This document shows, piece by piece, positions 52,020 to 59,505 of a stretch of 64,000 nucleotides of DNA (its first letter is position 1; every line of letters begins with the position of its first letter). The stretch is from positions 84,619 to 148,618 of the forward strand of contig NZ_ATWY01000010.1 in assembly GCF_000421405.1 (NCBI RefSeq), in the 5' to 3' direction. The notes under the pieces are model-generated. The model was not told the DNA's origin. It saw only the letters and a list, made by a program, of their open reading frames with translations, and did not search any database. Source of the stretch: Butyrivibrio sp. NC2007 (GTDB lineage Bacteria > Bacillota > Clostridia > Lachnospirales > Lachnospiraceae). The position numbers and the translations under genes are program-made.

Positions 52020-52883
52020 TCATGCATGCGTTATAGCTTGCATCATGTATTCTTCATTGTGATTCTCCTCAAAGAACTTCCCTTGTACGAAGAATGTAGT
52101 ATCTTCCTCATGGAGCTCGCTTTTTTCAAAACCATCGGTGTCCTTCGGAGTAAAGCAAAGGATAACTTTTTTCACCTGAGATCCAAATGCCCTGATCACC
52201 TCATCTACTGCCCCATTCCCGATGATGGTATGTAAGATAAGTGTATCGTCCTCCATTTCAGCAACAGCATAACTGCTACACTCCTCAATATAGAACAGGT
52301 TTTCCGTCATAAACTGTGACAGATAGAACATATATAGTCCGGGATTTCCTACCATATACAACTGTGCGTTCTGATTATTTGTATCGAGTATCTTAGCCGC
52401 CCTGTCAAAATCAGTCTTATTCGTCAGCGGAATATTTTGGACTTTGCATTTACCGGATATGGTCACTTCTTTTGAATACTGATATTCTTTTGCTTCTTTA
52501 AATCCAAATTTCGGATAAAACTCAAGTACAGAATCATTGGCGAAAAGGTAAATTCCATCAACTTTTCCGTCATAGTCTTTTATAACCTCTTTCATCAAAG
52601 CTCCGGCATACCCTTTTCCTCTGTGGTCAATGTCCGTCATGATTGTTCCAAGCTGTATCAGCTTTACAGTTTTACCCTTATAATTCATATTACAGGCGTT
52701 TACTGAAACATTTGATACAACCTCTCCATCTATCACCACAGAATATGGAATGTAGTTGTCCTGCCAAAATCCGTTCTGGTACCAGTTTTCGAAATTAAGC
52801 CCAAAGGTCTTTTCAGCAAGTCTGTTGAATGATGCCCTAAGAACATCATTGTTTCTGTAATTCTTTTCTATACAATAATTCAT
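52020..52883 (-). CDS. GNAT family N-acetyltransferase, two-domain (Eis-like length)
   Basis: A 287-residue protein. The N-terminal GNAT domain has LGTIMTDIDHRGKGYAGALM (motif A) and FYPKFGFKEAKEY; residues after about 150 form a second domain of unknown type. The start is uncertain: ATG 52883 lies four bases after the previous gene's stop with GGAG nine bases upstream, while ATG 52898 would overlap it. Substrate unknown. Confidence 0.82.
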   Translation of the reverse strand: MNYCIEKNYRNNDVLRASFNRLAEKTFGLNFENWYQNGFWQDNYIPYSVVIDGEVVSNVSVNACNMNYKGKTVKLIQLGTIMTDIDHRGKGYAGALMKEVIKDYDGKVDGIYLFANDSVLEFYPKFGFKEAKEYQYSKEVTISGKCKVQNIPLTNKTDFDRAAKILDTNNQNAQLYMVGNPGLYMFYLSQFMTENLFYIEECSSYAVAEMEDDTLILHTIIGNGAVDEVIRAFGSQVKKVILCFTPKDTDGFEKSELHEEDTTFFVQGKFFEENHNEEYMMQAITHA

Positions 52884-52887
52884 AATT

Positions 52888-53301
52888 TCATTCTCCATTA
52901 ATTCCACCTTCAACTCTTCTTATCATAACATAACCCCTCGCCTTTCTTCCTGTAACTGTAAGTGTATATGTTCCTTCAGTATCAATTCCAACCTGAAACT
53001 TCGCAGACTTAATCTTATTTCCCTGATAGATTGGCTTATTATCATCCTTTTGGATGATCAAAGACAGATTTCCCGATTCTGCATCTACCGTTACTTCAAG
53101 AGCCTCCCCCTCTTTCATCTTCAGTTCATGAGAATAAGACGTATTAAGAATTTCAAAGGTCATATCAAAATGATCTTCATCTTCGGTTATGCTTCCATCA
53201 AAAGCCGCTCCGTGCATGCATGCACAAAGCAGCGTCGAAACAATAAGCACTGTGATAGCTGTTAAAAGGCATCGCTTTATTTCATATTTATGTTCTCTCA
53301 T
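52888..53301 (-). CDS. Small lipoprotein, unknown
   Basis: A 137-residue secreted lipoprotein: an N-terminal hydrophobic stretch (about 12-27) with lipobox TLLCAC, then a soluble domain rich in beta-type sequence (DAESGNLSLIIQKDD and TEGTYTLTVTGRKARG). It looks like a small immunoglobulin-like or sugar-binding fold, but I cannot name a family. It is followed, almost overlapping, by the GNAT gene. Terminator repeat 7 separates it from the regulator upstream. Confidence 0.6.
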   Translation of the reverse strand: MREHKYEIKRCLLTAITVLIVSTLLCACMHGAAFDGSITEDEDHFDMTFEILNTSYSHELKMKEGEALEVTVDAESGNLSLIIQKDDNKPIYQGNKIKSAKFQVGIDTEGTYTLTVTGRKARGYVMIRRVEGGINGE

Positions 53302-53321
53302 AATATTTTTTTAGCACTTAT

Positions 53322-53372
53322 AAAAAACAGCCCCTCTCATACACTGAAAAGGAGCTGTTTTACACTGATTTA
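53322..53372 (-). terminator. Palindromic terminator repeat, copy 7
   Basis: Stem AAAACAGCTCC / GGGGCTGTTTTTT on the minus strand preceded by ATCAGTGT and with TTCAGTG in the loop. It starts right after the stop of the XRE regulator. Confidence 0.84.
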
Positions 53373-53966
53373 TCAAATCTTTAAAGGATTGGCCATAAAT
53401 AAGCCATCACGATTACAGTAAAAGAGAATTCGTCTGACTCCACGGATTTTAAACCGAGCTTCTGCACTGCCTTCCGGATAGAGCTTTACTATTTGAATAT
53501 CATCGGATGAAGCCGCAGCCACGAACGAAATGTAATGTTCCTTCGTCATGCTGTGATCAATCCACACATAATACTCATCCTCAATGCGCTCAATAACTGC
53601 CATGTGGTTCTCGTCTGCAGGTTCTGCCTCCAGCGGTGTAAGCTGTATGCCATGGCAATGAATAGCCGCTTCTCCCATGCTGTGTATGACGTTTCCGCAA
53701 ACCGGGCAGACATAAAACTTTGATCTCAGCATATTTGCAGATATGTTTTCGTTATGAATGGTATTTCCGGATATAAGTTCTGTTACCGAAATTCTAAATG
53801 CCTCCGCTATTGGTTCTAACAGTGTAATATCCGGATACCCTTTGGCAGTTTCCCATTTTGATACCGTTTTATCACTAACTCCAAGTTTTTCCGCAAGCTG
53901 AAGCTGTGTCATCTTATTCTTTTCCCTAAGCTGTTTAATTACTGTGCCTGTAACATATTGATTCAT
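53373..53966 (-). CDS. XRE regulator fused to a desulfoferrodoxin-like iron domain
   Basis: A 197-residue protein. Residues 7-63 are an XRE helix-turn-helix (TQLQLAEKLGVSDKTVSKWE). From residue 84 the sequence follows desulfoferrodoxin: FYVCPVCGNVI with C87 and C90, then C104-H105 where CC is usual, then H121 (NHMAVIE), H138 (DHSMT), H144 (KEHYI) and C184 (FYCNRDG). The last histidine ligand of the superoxide-reductase site is Asp187 here. This suggests a repressor that senses superoxide, iron or redox through a modified Fe site; that function is inference. GGAGG precedes ATG 53966. Confidence 0.82.
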   Translation of the reverse strand: MNQYVTGTVIKQLREKNKMTQLQLAEKLGVSDKTVSKWETAKGYPDITLLEPIAEAFRISVTELISGNTIHNENISANMLRSKFYVCPVCGNVIHSMGEAAIHCHGIQLTPLEAEPADENHMAVIERIEDEYYVWIDHSMTKEHYISFVAAASSDDIQIVKLYPEGSAEARFKIRGVRRILFYCNRDGLFMANPLKI

Positions 53967-53989
53967 TTTTCCTTACCTCCATGCAATTG

Positions 53990-54028
53990 GTCCTAAGGGG
54001 GTATCGCTTGCGGTGGATCCCTTAGGAC
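53990..54028. promoter_or_regulatory. Perfect 10-bp inverted repeat upstream of the XRE regulator
   Basis: GTCCTAAGGG (53990-53999) and CCCTTAGGAC (54019-54028) with a 19-base spacer lie 24 bases upstream of ATG 53966. There is no T run, so it is a candidate operator or leader hairpin rather than a terminator. The remaining 96 bases to the methyltransferase show nothing else clear. Confidence 0.5.
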
Positions 54029-54124
54029 GGTCTACAGTTTTCGCAATTTGCTTTACACTATGCACGGATTGTAATATGGGATGATAGAATATTGTACCTA
54101 CGGAAAGTAGAGTCAGTGCCTTCA

Positions 54125-54958
54125 TTACCTAAAGGTAATTTTAATGATCTGCATCTTAACATAACTATCGCAGAACTTGATCATCAGTTTATGGAAAAAG
54201 CTGACATCTTTATATATGTCCCTGTACCCTCGCATGTAGCTCTTTGCCGAAACAGACGCGAAATTATCAGACCAGGTCTTAAGCTCATCTTTATCCTCTA
54301 AAGTGAAAAAAGCGCCCACATCTGCAATCCCCGCTTCCTTAAGCCAGGTCTTTGTCATCATCTTTGCACCGCGTCTATTGCAACTGTCGAAAACAATAAC
54401 AGCTTTTGGAAATCTCATTGCCATCTTATGAAGTAACACCTTCATATCTTCAGTCCTGAAGTAATAAAATACTCCCGCTGCAAAAAAGACTGCTCCATCC
54501 TTTGCGTCTATCGCATTCATCCAGTCCTCGTCATTAAGATTACAAGCAATGTTTCTCTCCCTGTCACTTTCCGGAAGAAGTTCGTTTCTGACAGCGATCA
54601 CATCAGGCATATCAATGTTATATCCCTTGCACTTTCCATTGTCACATTTACGGATCGTATCATCAAGGCCACAACCGAGATTTACAACTGCAGCTTCAGG
54701 ATTCTTCTTTAAATAGTCCTTTACTTCCCATGCAAGATCGTACTGCCTTTGGGCTACTTCAAGTGCGCCAAAGAGTCCTGCTGCGCTCTCCATCTTCTTT
54801 CCTTTTTCTTCAAAGTCATAATCCAGCATGCTGCAGATGCTCTCTGCTTCGGGATCTTTGAACAAATCAGGAAAGTGTTCAGAGCATACCTTTCTTCCAT
54901 ACAAAGGTATGATAAGTGTTTCCTGTACTGTGTTTTTCTCAATGTGATACATCGTCAT
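54125..54958 (-). CDS. LCMT-type class I SAM-dependent methyltransferase
   Basis: A 277-residue methyltransferase of the leucine-carboxyl/O-methyltransferase type. The SAM site appears as AAVVNLGCGLDDTI, followed by YNIDMPDVIAVR and FFAAGVFYYF. Bacterial members methylate polyketides or other small acids; the substrate here is unknown. The upstream neighbour is a truncated methyltransferase of a different type. Confidence 0.83.
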   Translation of the reverse strand: MTMYHIEKNTVQETLIIPLYGRKVCSEHFPDLFKDPEAESICSMLDYDFEEKGKKMESAAGLFGALEVAQRQYDLAWEVKDYLKKNPEAAVVNLGCGLDDTIRKCDNGKCKGYNIDMPDVIAVRNELLPESDRERNIACNLNDEDWMNAIDAKDGAVFFAAGVFYYFRTEDMKVLLHKMAMRFPKAVIVFDSCNRRGAKMMTKTWLKEAGIADVGAFFTLEDKDELKTWSDNFASVSAKSYMRGYRDIYKDVSFFHKLMIKFCDSYVKMQIIKITFR

Positions 54959-54967
54959 TCACCAGCC

Positions 54968-55228
54968 TTACTTTTTTGCGATTACTGTAATCCACGGTTT
55001 ACTCTTATAATGATCGGATTTGACCTTACTAAATCCGGCGCTTTTTAGTGCTTCTTCTATTTCCTCTATGGTATGACATTTCATTCCATCTATGATCTTC
55101 TCAAATTTTAGACTCGTTTCATCCGTTCCATCAGATTCATTCACAATCATGAATGTACCACCGGGTTTTAAAACTTTTGCCACCTGTGAAAAACACTCTT
55201 TTAGTCCCGGCCAGAAACACACATTCAC
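54968..55228 (-). pseudogene. Class I SAM methyltransferase, 5'-truncated
   Basis: About 86 codons matching only the last third of a class I methyltransferase: KVLKPGGTFMIVNESDG (strand 5 region) and ALKSAGFSKVKSDH. The SAM-binding front half is missing. The only start is a GTG without a ribosome binding site, and upstream the frame continues with unrelated AT-rich sequence until a stop. This is most likely a remnant. Confidence 0.72.
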
Positions 55229-55323
55229 TAGTTTTAAAATGTATATGTTAGTTCTAGCTAACTTGATTGTTATTATAAATACTTATGAGTGCACTTTTCA
55301 AGATATATGCAAAATATCATACG

Positions 55324-55352
55324 TTGACAGCATCCGTTTTTAATGATAAGAT
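55324..55352 (+). promoter_or_regulatory. Strong promoter of the manganese riboswitch and mntP-ZIP gene
   Basis: TTGACA (55324-55329) and TAAGAT (55347-55352) are 17 bases apart. Transcription would start near 55359, just before the riboswitch. Upstream, 55229-55323 is AT-rich with a GTTAG/CTAAC inverted repeat near 55248 and no gene. Confidence 0.8.
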
Positions 55353-55364
55353 TTCTCATATTTC

Positions 55365-55448
55365 CCATGAGGGAGTAGCAAGCGTTTTAACGTAGCAAGT
55401 CAACATACTGGCTTTGGCCTGGCTTGTTTTAAATTGCGAGACTCATGT
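55365..55448 (+). promoter_or_regulatory. yybP-ykoY manganese riboswitch aptamer
   Basis: The core matches yybP-ykoY: GGGAGTAGC, then CGTAGCAAGTCAACATACTGG, GCCTGGC and AAATTGCGAGAC. The P1 helix pairs CATGAG (about 55367) with CTCATG (about 55443). This class binds Mn2+ and normally raises expression of Mn exporters. It stands directly before the MntP-containing gene, which agrees with that role. Confidence 0.92.
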
Positions 55449-55497
55449 ATAGTTGTTTAAGGGAGAACTATGCATGCTGTCATTTTTTCGAAGGAAC

Positions 55498-55533
55498 GAC
55501 CAAGTATAGTTTTCTGTACTTGGTCTTTTTATT
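55498..55533 (+). terminator. Terminator of the manganese riboswitch expression platform
   Basis: CCAAGTA and TACTTGG form a stem followed by TCTTTTTATT, between aptamer and ribosome binding site. A second inverted repeat (CATGTATAGTT / AACTATGCATG, 55444-55476) just before it may be the alternative pairing. Confidence 0.82.
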
Positions 55534-55554
55534 ATTCATTTTAGGAGATGGATT

Positions 55555-56919
55555 ATGGGCTTATTTGAAGTACTGCTTTTGGCGGTAGGTTTGGCAATGG
55601 ATGCGTTCGCGGTCTCTATTTGTAAAGGACTTGCAGTAGGCAAGGTCACAAAGAAAGAATATCTCTTGTGTGGCGTATGGTTTGGAACATTTCAGGGAGT
55701 TATGCCTCTTATAGGTTATCTGGTGGGTTCCAATTTTGTTAAGCTTATCAGCATGGTGGCGCCATGGGTGGCTTTTATTCTACTGTCACTGATTGGCGGC
55801 AATATGATCAAAGAAGCGCTTGGTCCGGATGAGGAAGTATCACCGGGATTCGATGTTAAGACGATGTTCATGATGGCTGTAGCTACAAGTATTGATGCTT
55901 TGGCAGTCGGCATCACTTTTGTAGCTGTACCGGTTGAGATCATTGATTCAGGAAGACTTATCAATGTTGTGATTGCAGTAATCATAATCGGAGTCATTAC
56001 TTGTATCATTTCAATGGCAGGAGTTAAGATAGGCAGCGTTTTCGGGGATCGCTACAAGGCAGGATCCGAGATCATGGGCGGAACAATTCTTTTGTTCATT
56101 GGATTCCGCGCACTTATAACACATTTGGACAGCGCCAATACACTCTCCGACACCGAGACAATCTTTGGAATGCTGATTCCTCTTGTCGGAACACTTCTTG
56201 GTTCGCTGATCATCTATGCTCAGAAGGCTCAGCTCTCTGACAAAATGAGAGCTGTACTGGTTGGATTCAGTTCAGGTATTATGCTCTCAGCAGCAGTCTG
56301 GGCTATGATAGAGCCTGCAGTTAAAGGCTTTGACACCAATGTACATAAGGGAATCATACCTGTAACCATATTCTTTTGTGTAGGCGTGCTCTTCCAGATT
56401 CTTCTTGATAAATTCATACCACACACACATGTTTATTCCGATATAACCGAAGGTCCGGAAAGTGAATTAAGCCCCAAAATAAAGGCTGTGCTGAAGGAAG
56501 TGATCCATCATGTTCCCGAAGGAATAGCACTTGGAACTATTTACGCGGCTCACTTCATGGAGACTGAATGGATATCATCATCGGTTGCACTTGTTCTGGC
56601 TATTGCCATTGCACTACAGAATATACCGGAAGCGCTCAACGTTTCACTTTGGCTTAGAGAAGCAGGAACCAAAACCGGCAAGGCATTTCTTATGGGAGTT
56701 GTATCCGGTGCGCCGATACCTCTTCTCGGTATTATCACTGTTGTACTGGTTGTTTTATTCCCCGGACTTCTGCCATATATAATGTCAGTTTCCGGTGGAG
56801 CTCTTGTTTACACTACCATTGAGGAAATTCCTCAGATAGCCCTGAAGCAAGACAACGACAGAGGCGCACTTACCTTCGCGGTAGGCTTTGCAATCGTTAT
56901 GTTAATGATCTTTCTTTAA
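55555..56919 (+). CDS. MntP manganese exporter fused to a ZIP-family metal transporter
   Basis: A 454-residue membrane protein with two transporter domains. Residues 1-190 are MntP: GLAMDAFAVSICKG with Asp16 and ATSIDALAVGIT with Asp114. Residues about 204-454 are a ZIP domain, GufA/ZupT-like: HHVPEGIALG (318-327) and ALQNIPEALNVS (353-364), which hold the metal ligands of helices 4 and 5. MntP normally pumps Mn2+ out; ZIP proteins usually carry Zn, Fe or Mn in. No stop or frameshift separates them. AGGAG lies before ATG 55555. The riboswitch implies induction by Mn. Confidence 0.9.
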   Translation: MGLFEVLLLAVGLAMDAFAVSICKGLAVGKVTKKEYLLCGVWFGTFQGVMPLIGYLVGSNFVKLISMVAPWVAFILLSLIGGNMIKEALGPDEEVSPGFDVKTMFMMAVATSIDALAVGITFVAVPVEIIDSGRLINVVIAVIIIGVITCIISMAGVKIGSVFGDRYKAGSEIMGGTILLFIGFRALITHLDSANTLSDTETIFGMLIPLVGTLLGSLIIYAQKAQLSDKMRAVLVGFSSGIMLSAAVWAMIEPAVKGFDTNVHKGIIPVTIFFCVGVLFQILLDKFIPHTHVYSDITEGPESELSPKIKAVLKEVIHHVPEGIALGTIYAAHFMETEWISSSVALVLAIAIALQNIPEALNVSLWLREAGTKTGKAFLMGVVSGAPIPLLGIITVVLVVLFPGLLPYIMSVSGGALVYTTIEEIPQIALKQDNDRGALTFAVGFAIVMLMIFL

Positions 56920-56932
56920 TAAATTTGTTTTA

Positions 56933-56963
56933 AAAAAAGGTACGTTCTTCACGTACCTTTTTT
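56933..56963. terminator. Bidirectional terminator between mntP-ZIP and the PadR gene
   Basis: AAAAAAGGTACGT and ACGTACCTTTTTT form a perfect 13-bp stem with a five-base loop, giving T runs in both directions for the convergent genes. Confidence 0.9.
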
Positions 56964-56982
56964 GATTAACCATTAATTCACC

Positions 56983-57522
56983 TCAATTTTTCAACAGCTT
57001 TTTCGCCTTTGTGCACCATTTAAGGTACGCCTCATAGGTATCAATTCCAAATGTCACGGTCAGATAATAGAAAACATGGTCTTCTTCATCAAGCACTTTT
57101 TCCAGATTTTCTTTGTACATATTGAGCACCGCCAAACTTTTCTTAACGTCTTCCTCAAAAATCTCAATGTTCCTGATCGTGATGCTCCTGTCCGCAGCTC
57201 CGCCAAAATACAGCTTAAGCAGAGTTTCATATTTAAGCTCATTGGAAACCTGTGTTTCCTCCAGCCATGTTCTCAAAGCCTTGGTTCCCTTGCTAGTTAT
57301 ATGGTAAGGAATCCTCTCGCGTCCACCTGTCTTAGAGTTCTTCTTTTTGGAAATGAGTCCCTCTTCTTCCATTGAGCTCAGCGCAGGATAAATGTTTCCA
57401 AAACTACCTTTCCAGAAAAATCCTATCGCTCCGTCCAATCTCTTTTTTATATCATATCCGGTCAGATCTTCATGGGATAAAAGACCTAAGATCACAAGAT
57501 CAATTTTCCTGTCCTTAGCCAT
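56983..57522 (-). CDS. PadR family transcriptional regulator
   Basis: A 179-residue regulator. The N-terminal winged helix is typical (LVILGLLSHEDLTGYDIKKR and FGNIYPALSSMEEEGLISKK), and the C-terminal half is a helical dimerisation domain (PadR subfamily with AphA-like tail). It starts 15 bases after the ferredoxin-type membrane protein gene and likely autoregulates the operon through the ATATATC repeats upstream. Confidence 0.92.
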   Translation of the reverse strand: MAKDRKIDLVILGLLSHEDLTGYDIKKRLDGAIGFFWKGSFGNIYPALSSMEEEGLISKKKNSKTGGRERIPYHITSKGTKALRTWLEETQVSNELKYETLLKLYFGGAADRSITIRNIEIFEEDVKKSLAVLNMYKENLEKVLDEEDHVFYYLTVTFGIDTYEAYLKWCTKAKKLLKN

Positions 57523-57537
57523 ATTTCTTTCTCCTGA

Positions 57538-58266
57538 TCACTTCCAAGTAAACTTATATTTTAGGACTGATTTAGGGCATTCATCGACGCATGCTCCACA
57601 CTGGATACACTCAGTGCATTTGGCATTTTTGTCGGCTTTAACAAGCTCTTTTACATCAAGTCCCATTGGACATACTCTGCTGCACTTTCCGCAAGAAATG
57701 CATTTATCCCTGTCTGCATCAATATGAAGCTGCGGCAGATGGAGAAGCCTTCCGATACTGCTTCCAATTACCATAAATGGCGCCATCCAGCAGATATAAT
57801 GGCACGCTGCTCTTCTACCGTGGATAAGTGCCGGTATCAGCAATAAAAATATGACGCCATAGTAGATCACATAATTGTATATGCTTGCAATAGATATGCC
57901 ATGGTCTGTCATATAAAAAGGGTTTATGCGCACATCATTCTTACCCATCACGAATGTAGCGATTACTGCGCATATCCAGATGATCCATATCACATATTTG
58001 ATTCTATCACGTTTCCCCTGCTTTGCAGAATTGTCATTTATCCGAAGTGCACATTCCTGGAGTCCTCCTGACGGGCAAAGATACCCACAAAAGACTCTTC
58101 CGAAGAACATTGAAAAGACAAGCATCGCTGCAAAAACTATAAAACTGCCGTTAATAACGTGTTCCATAGCTGCATTAATGATCAGGTACGGCGAGAAATA
58201 CCACATTGTAATTGGGAAAAGAAGTAATGATATCAATAGGATTGTTTTTCTTATTCTTTGTCGCAT
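57538..58266 (-). CDS. NapH-like membrane ferredoxin (4Fe-4S)
   Basis: A 242-residue membrane iron-sulfur protein. Four helices are interleaved with the conserved CGYLCPSG (near 60) and ACHYICWMAPF motifs of the NapH/YccM/RnfB-like family. The C-terminus carries two 4Fe-4S clusters, CISCGKCSRVCPMG and CTECIQCGACVDECP. It probably passes electrons at the membrane; partner unknown. It is the first gene of an operon with PadR, behind a strong promoter. AAGGAG precedes ATG 58266. Confidence 0.86.
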   Translation of the reverse strand: MRQRIRKTILLISLLLFPITMWYFSPYLIINAAMEHVINGSFIVFAAMLVFSMFFGRVFCGYLCPSGGLQECALRINDNSAKQGKRDRIKYVIWIIWICAVIATFVMGKNDVRINPFYMTDHGISIASIYNYVIYYGVIFLLLIPALIHGRRAACHYICWMAPFMVIGSSIGRLLHLPQLHIDADRDKCISCGKCSRVCPMGLDVKELVKADKNAKCTECIQCGACVDECPKSVLKYKFTWK

Positions 58267-58292
58267 AACTGTAATCTCCTTTTGTATAAAGC

Positions 58293-58349
58293 ATATATCT
58301 ATTTGATATATCTGTTTGATATATTATATCTATTATCATATTATGTCAA
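58293..58349 (-). promoter_or_regulatory. Promoter and PadR-type operators of the NapH-like/PadR operon
   Basis: TTGACA (58349-58344) and TAATAT (58326-58321) are 17 bases apart on the minus strand. Overlapping the -10 and start, a ~13-base unit GATATATCAAAYA occurs twice in tandem with palindromic ATATATC/GATATAT ends (58293-58326), a likely PadR binding site. Confidence 0.75.
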
Positions 58350-58353
58350 CAAA

Positions 58354-58397
58354 GAAAAACAGACCCGAATTTCACTTATTCGGATCTGTTTTACACT
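58354..58397 (-). terminator. Palindromic terminator repeat, copy 8
   Basis: Stem AAAACAGATCCGAA / TTCGGGTCTGTTTTTC on the minus strand, with AGTGT before the stem and AAGTGA in the loop. The small frame at 58372 ends inside it. Confidence 0.8.
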
Positions 58398-58473
58398 CTA
58401 TAACAATCGCAGATGCAATTATTACCGCGAATATGATTACTATCGCAAAAAGTGTCTTAAATAGCTTTCTCAT
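58372..58473 (-). CDS. Tiny membrane peptide whose end lies in a terminator repeat
   Basis: A 33-codon frame too small for standard calling. GAGGGG is seven bases before ATG 58473, and the start lies inside the end of the flavodoxin gene. The peptide is a basic start (MRKLFK) plus one hydrophobic helix, ending CKTDPNK, which is encoded by repeat copy 8. It may be a real small membrane peptide or a chance frame. Confidence 0.35.
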   Translation of the reverse strand: MRKLFKTLFAIVIIFAVIIASAIVIECKTDPNK

Positions 58474-59008
58474 TGTCTATCCCCTCAAGGTAGGCCACAA
58501 TAGGCTCTATGAACTTTATGTCAGATATATCATAGGATGATGCCATCTTCTCAGCCATTCCCTTTTCCTTCTCAGTAGCATCTTTCTTATTCTTAAGGGT
58601 TGATACAAACATCTTCATTGCAAGCCTTGAAGGAGCCTTCATCTTTTCATAGTTAAAGCCGCCCTGGCAATAGAATGCTTTTATGTACTTCTTCTGCTCA
58701 TCCGTTAATACATTCTGAAGAAACACATCAACATCCGGATTGTCATTAGGGCTACCACCTACACAGAACATAGCAAGACGCTTATCCTTCCAGTTACCAG
58801 CCTTTTCAAAGAACCATTTCACCTTAACAACATTTCCTGCCATAGCCCATCCACCATAGCAGATTGCATCATAGTTTTCAAAGTAATCAGAGCTCTTCTT
58901 CTGAGCATCCTTAAGATCAAGCAGATCTCCACCTGTTCTGTCTGCGAGCCACTGTGCGTATCTCTTTGTAAATCCTGTCTGGGATGTGTAGATTATAAGT
59001 GTTTTCAT
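58457..59008 (-). CDS. Flavodoxin-domain protein (HemG-like fold)
   Basis: A 183-residue FMN-binding protein. TLIIYTSQTGFTKRYAQWLA is the phosphate-binding loop of flavodoxin_5/HemG-type proteins, and YDAICYGGWAMAGNVV is a later FMN segment. Function could be electron transfer or protoporphyrinogen oxidation; not determined. It overlaps the MarR gene by four bases and so is regulated with it. Confidence 0.82.
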   Translation of the reverse strand: MKTLIIYTSQTGFTKRYAQWLADRTGGDLLDLKDAQKKSSDYFENYDAICYGGWAMAGNVVKVKWFFEKAGNWKDKRLAMFCVGGSPNDNPDVDVFLQNVLTDEQKKYIKAFYCQGGFNYEKMKAPSRLAMKMFVSTLKNKKDATEKEKGMAEKMASSYDISDIKFIEPIVAYLEGIDNEKAI

Positions 59009-59484
59009 AATTCACTCAGATTCCTTTCCATTTTCATTATTGTCTGTATGGTAGTCTGCAGGCTCTTTTCATCGATTCCTTCAAAGATACGGCCAATCAC
59101 ATACCGGCTCTGCTGACCGTTATTGTCATTCTGTTCCAAAAAAGCCCTGCATTTATCAGTGACGAATATGCGCTGCTTTCTCTTGTCTTTTTCATCAGGT
59201 GTAGCTGAAACAAAGCCTTTTTTCTCAAGCTTTAACAGAATCTGCTTAACATTCTGATGCGAACTGCCCATTACGTCTGAAAGCTCATTAAGCGTAGGTG
59301 GCTCCTTGCATAAGTTTATGCAGATTATGGCAAAGAACTGCTTCCAGGTGATCTCCTTGAAATACGCATCAGCAGCTGCCTGATACCTATTGTCAAATGC
59401 ACTTAGAAGTCCCAGTAAAAAAGGCTGTGGAGGCATATCGCCGAACTTCACCTTCTCAATATTCATCACTTCATCGTAGTTCAT
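59005..59484 (-). CDS. MarR family transcriptional regulator
   Basis: A 159-residue winged-helix regulator: TLNELSDVMGSSHQNVKQILLKLEKK is the recognition helix region and PDEKDKRKQRIFVTDKC the wing. It probably represses its own operon with the flavodoxin, using the ATGTAA-type palindromes upstream. Ligand unknown. ATG 59484 has GAGGTA upstream. Confidence 0.9.
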   Translation of the reverse strand: MNYDEVMNIEKVKFGDMPPQPFLLGLLSAFDNRYQAAADAYFKEITWKQFFAIICINLCKEPPTLNELSDVMGSSHQNVKQILLKLEKKGFVSATPDEKDKRKQRIFVTDKCRAFLEQNDNNGQQSRYVIGRIFEGIDEKSLQTTIQTIMKMERNLSEL

Positions 59485-59505
59485 AAAAGTACCTCATTAA
59501 AATAT

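Noticed and set aside
39796..58397. Integron gene-cassette array with attC sites
   Set aside because: The palindromes lack the RYYYAAC and GTTRRRY core sites, and no tyrosine integrase is seen; only the style of arrangement is similar.
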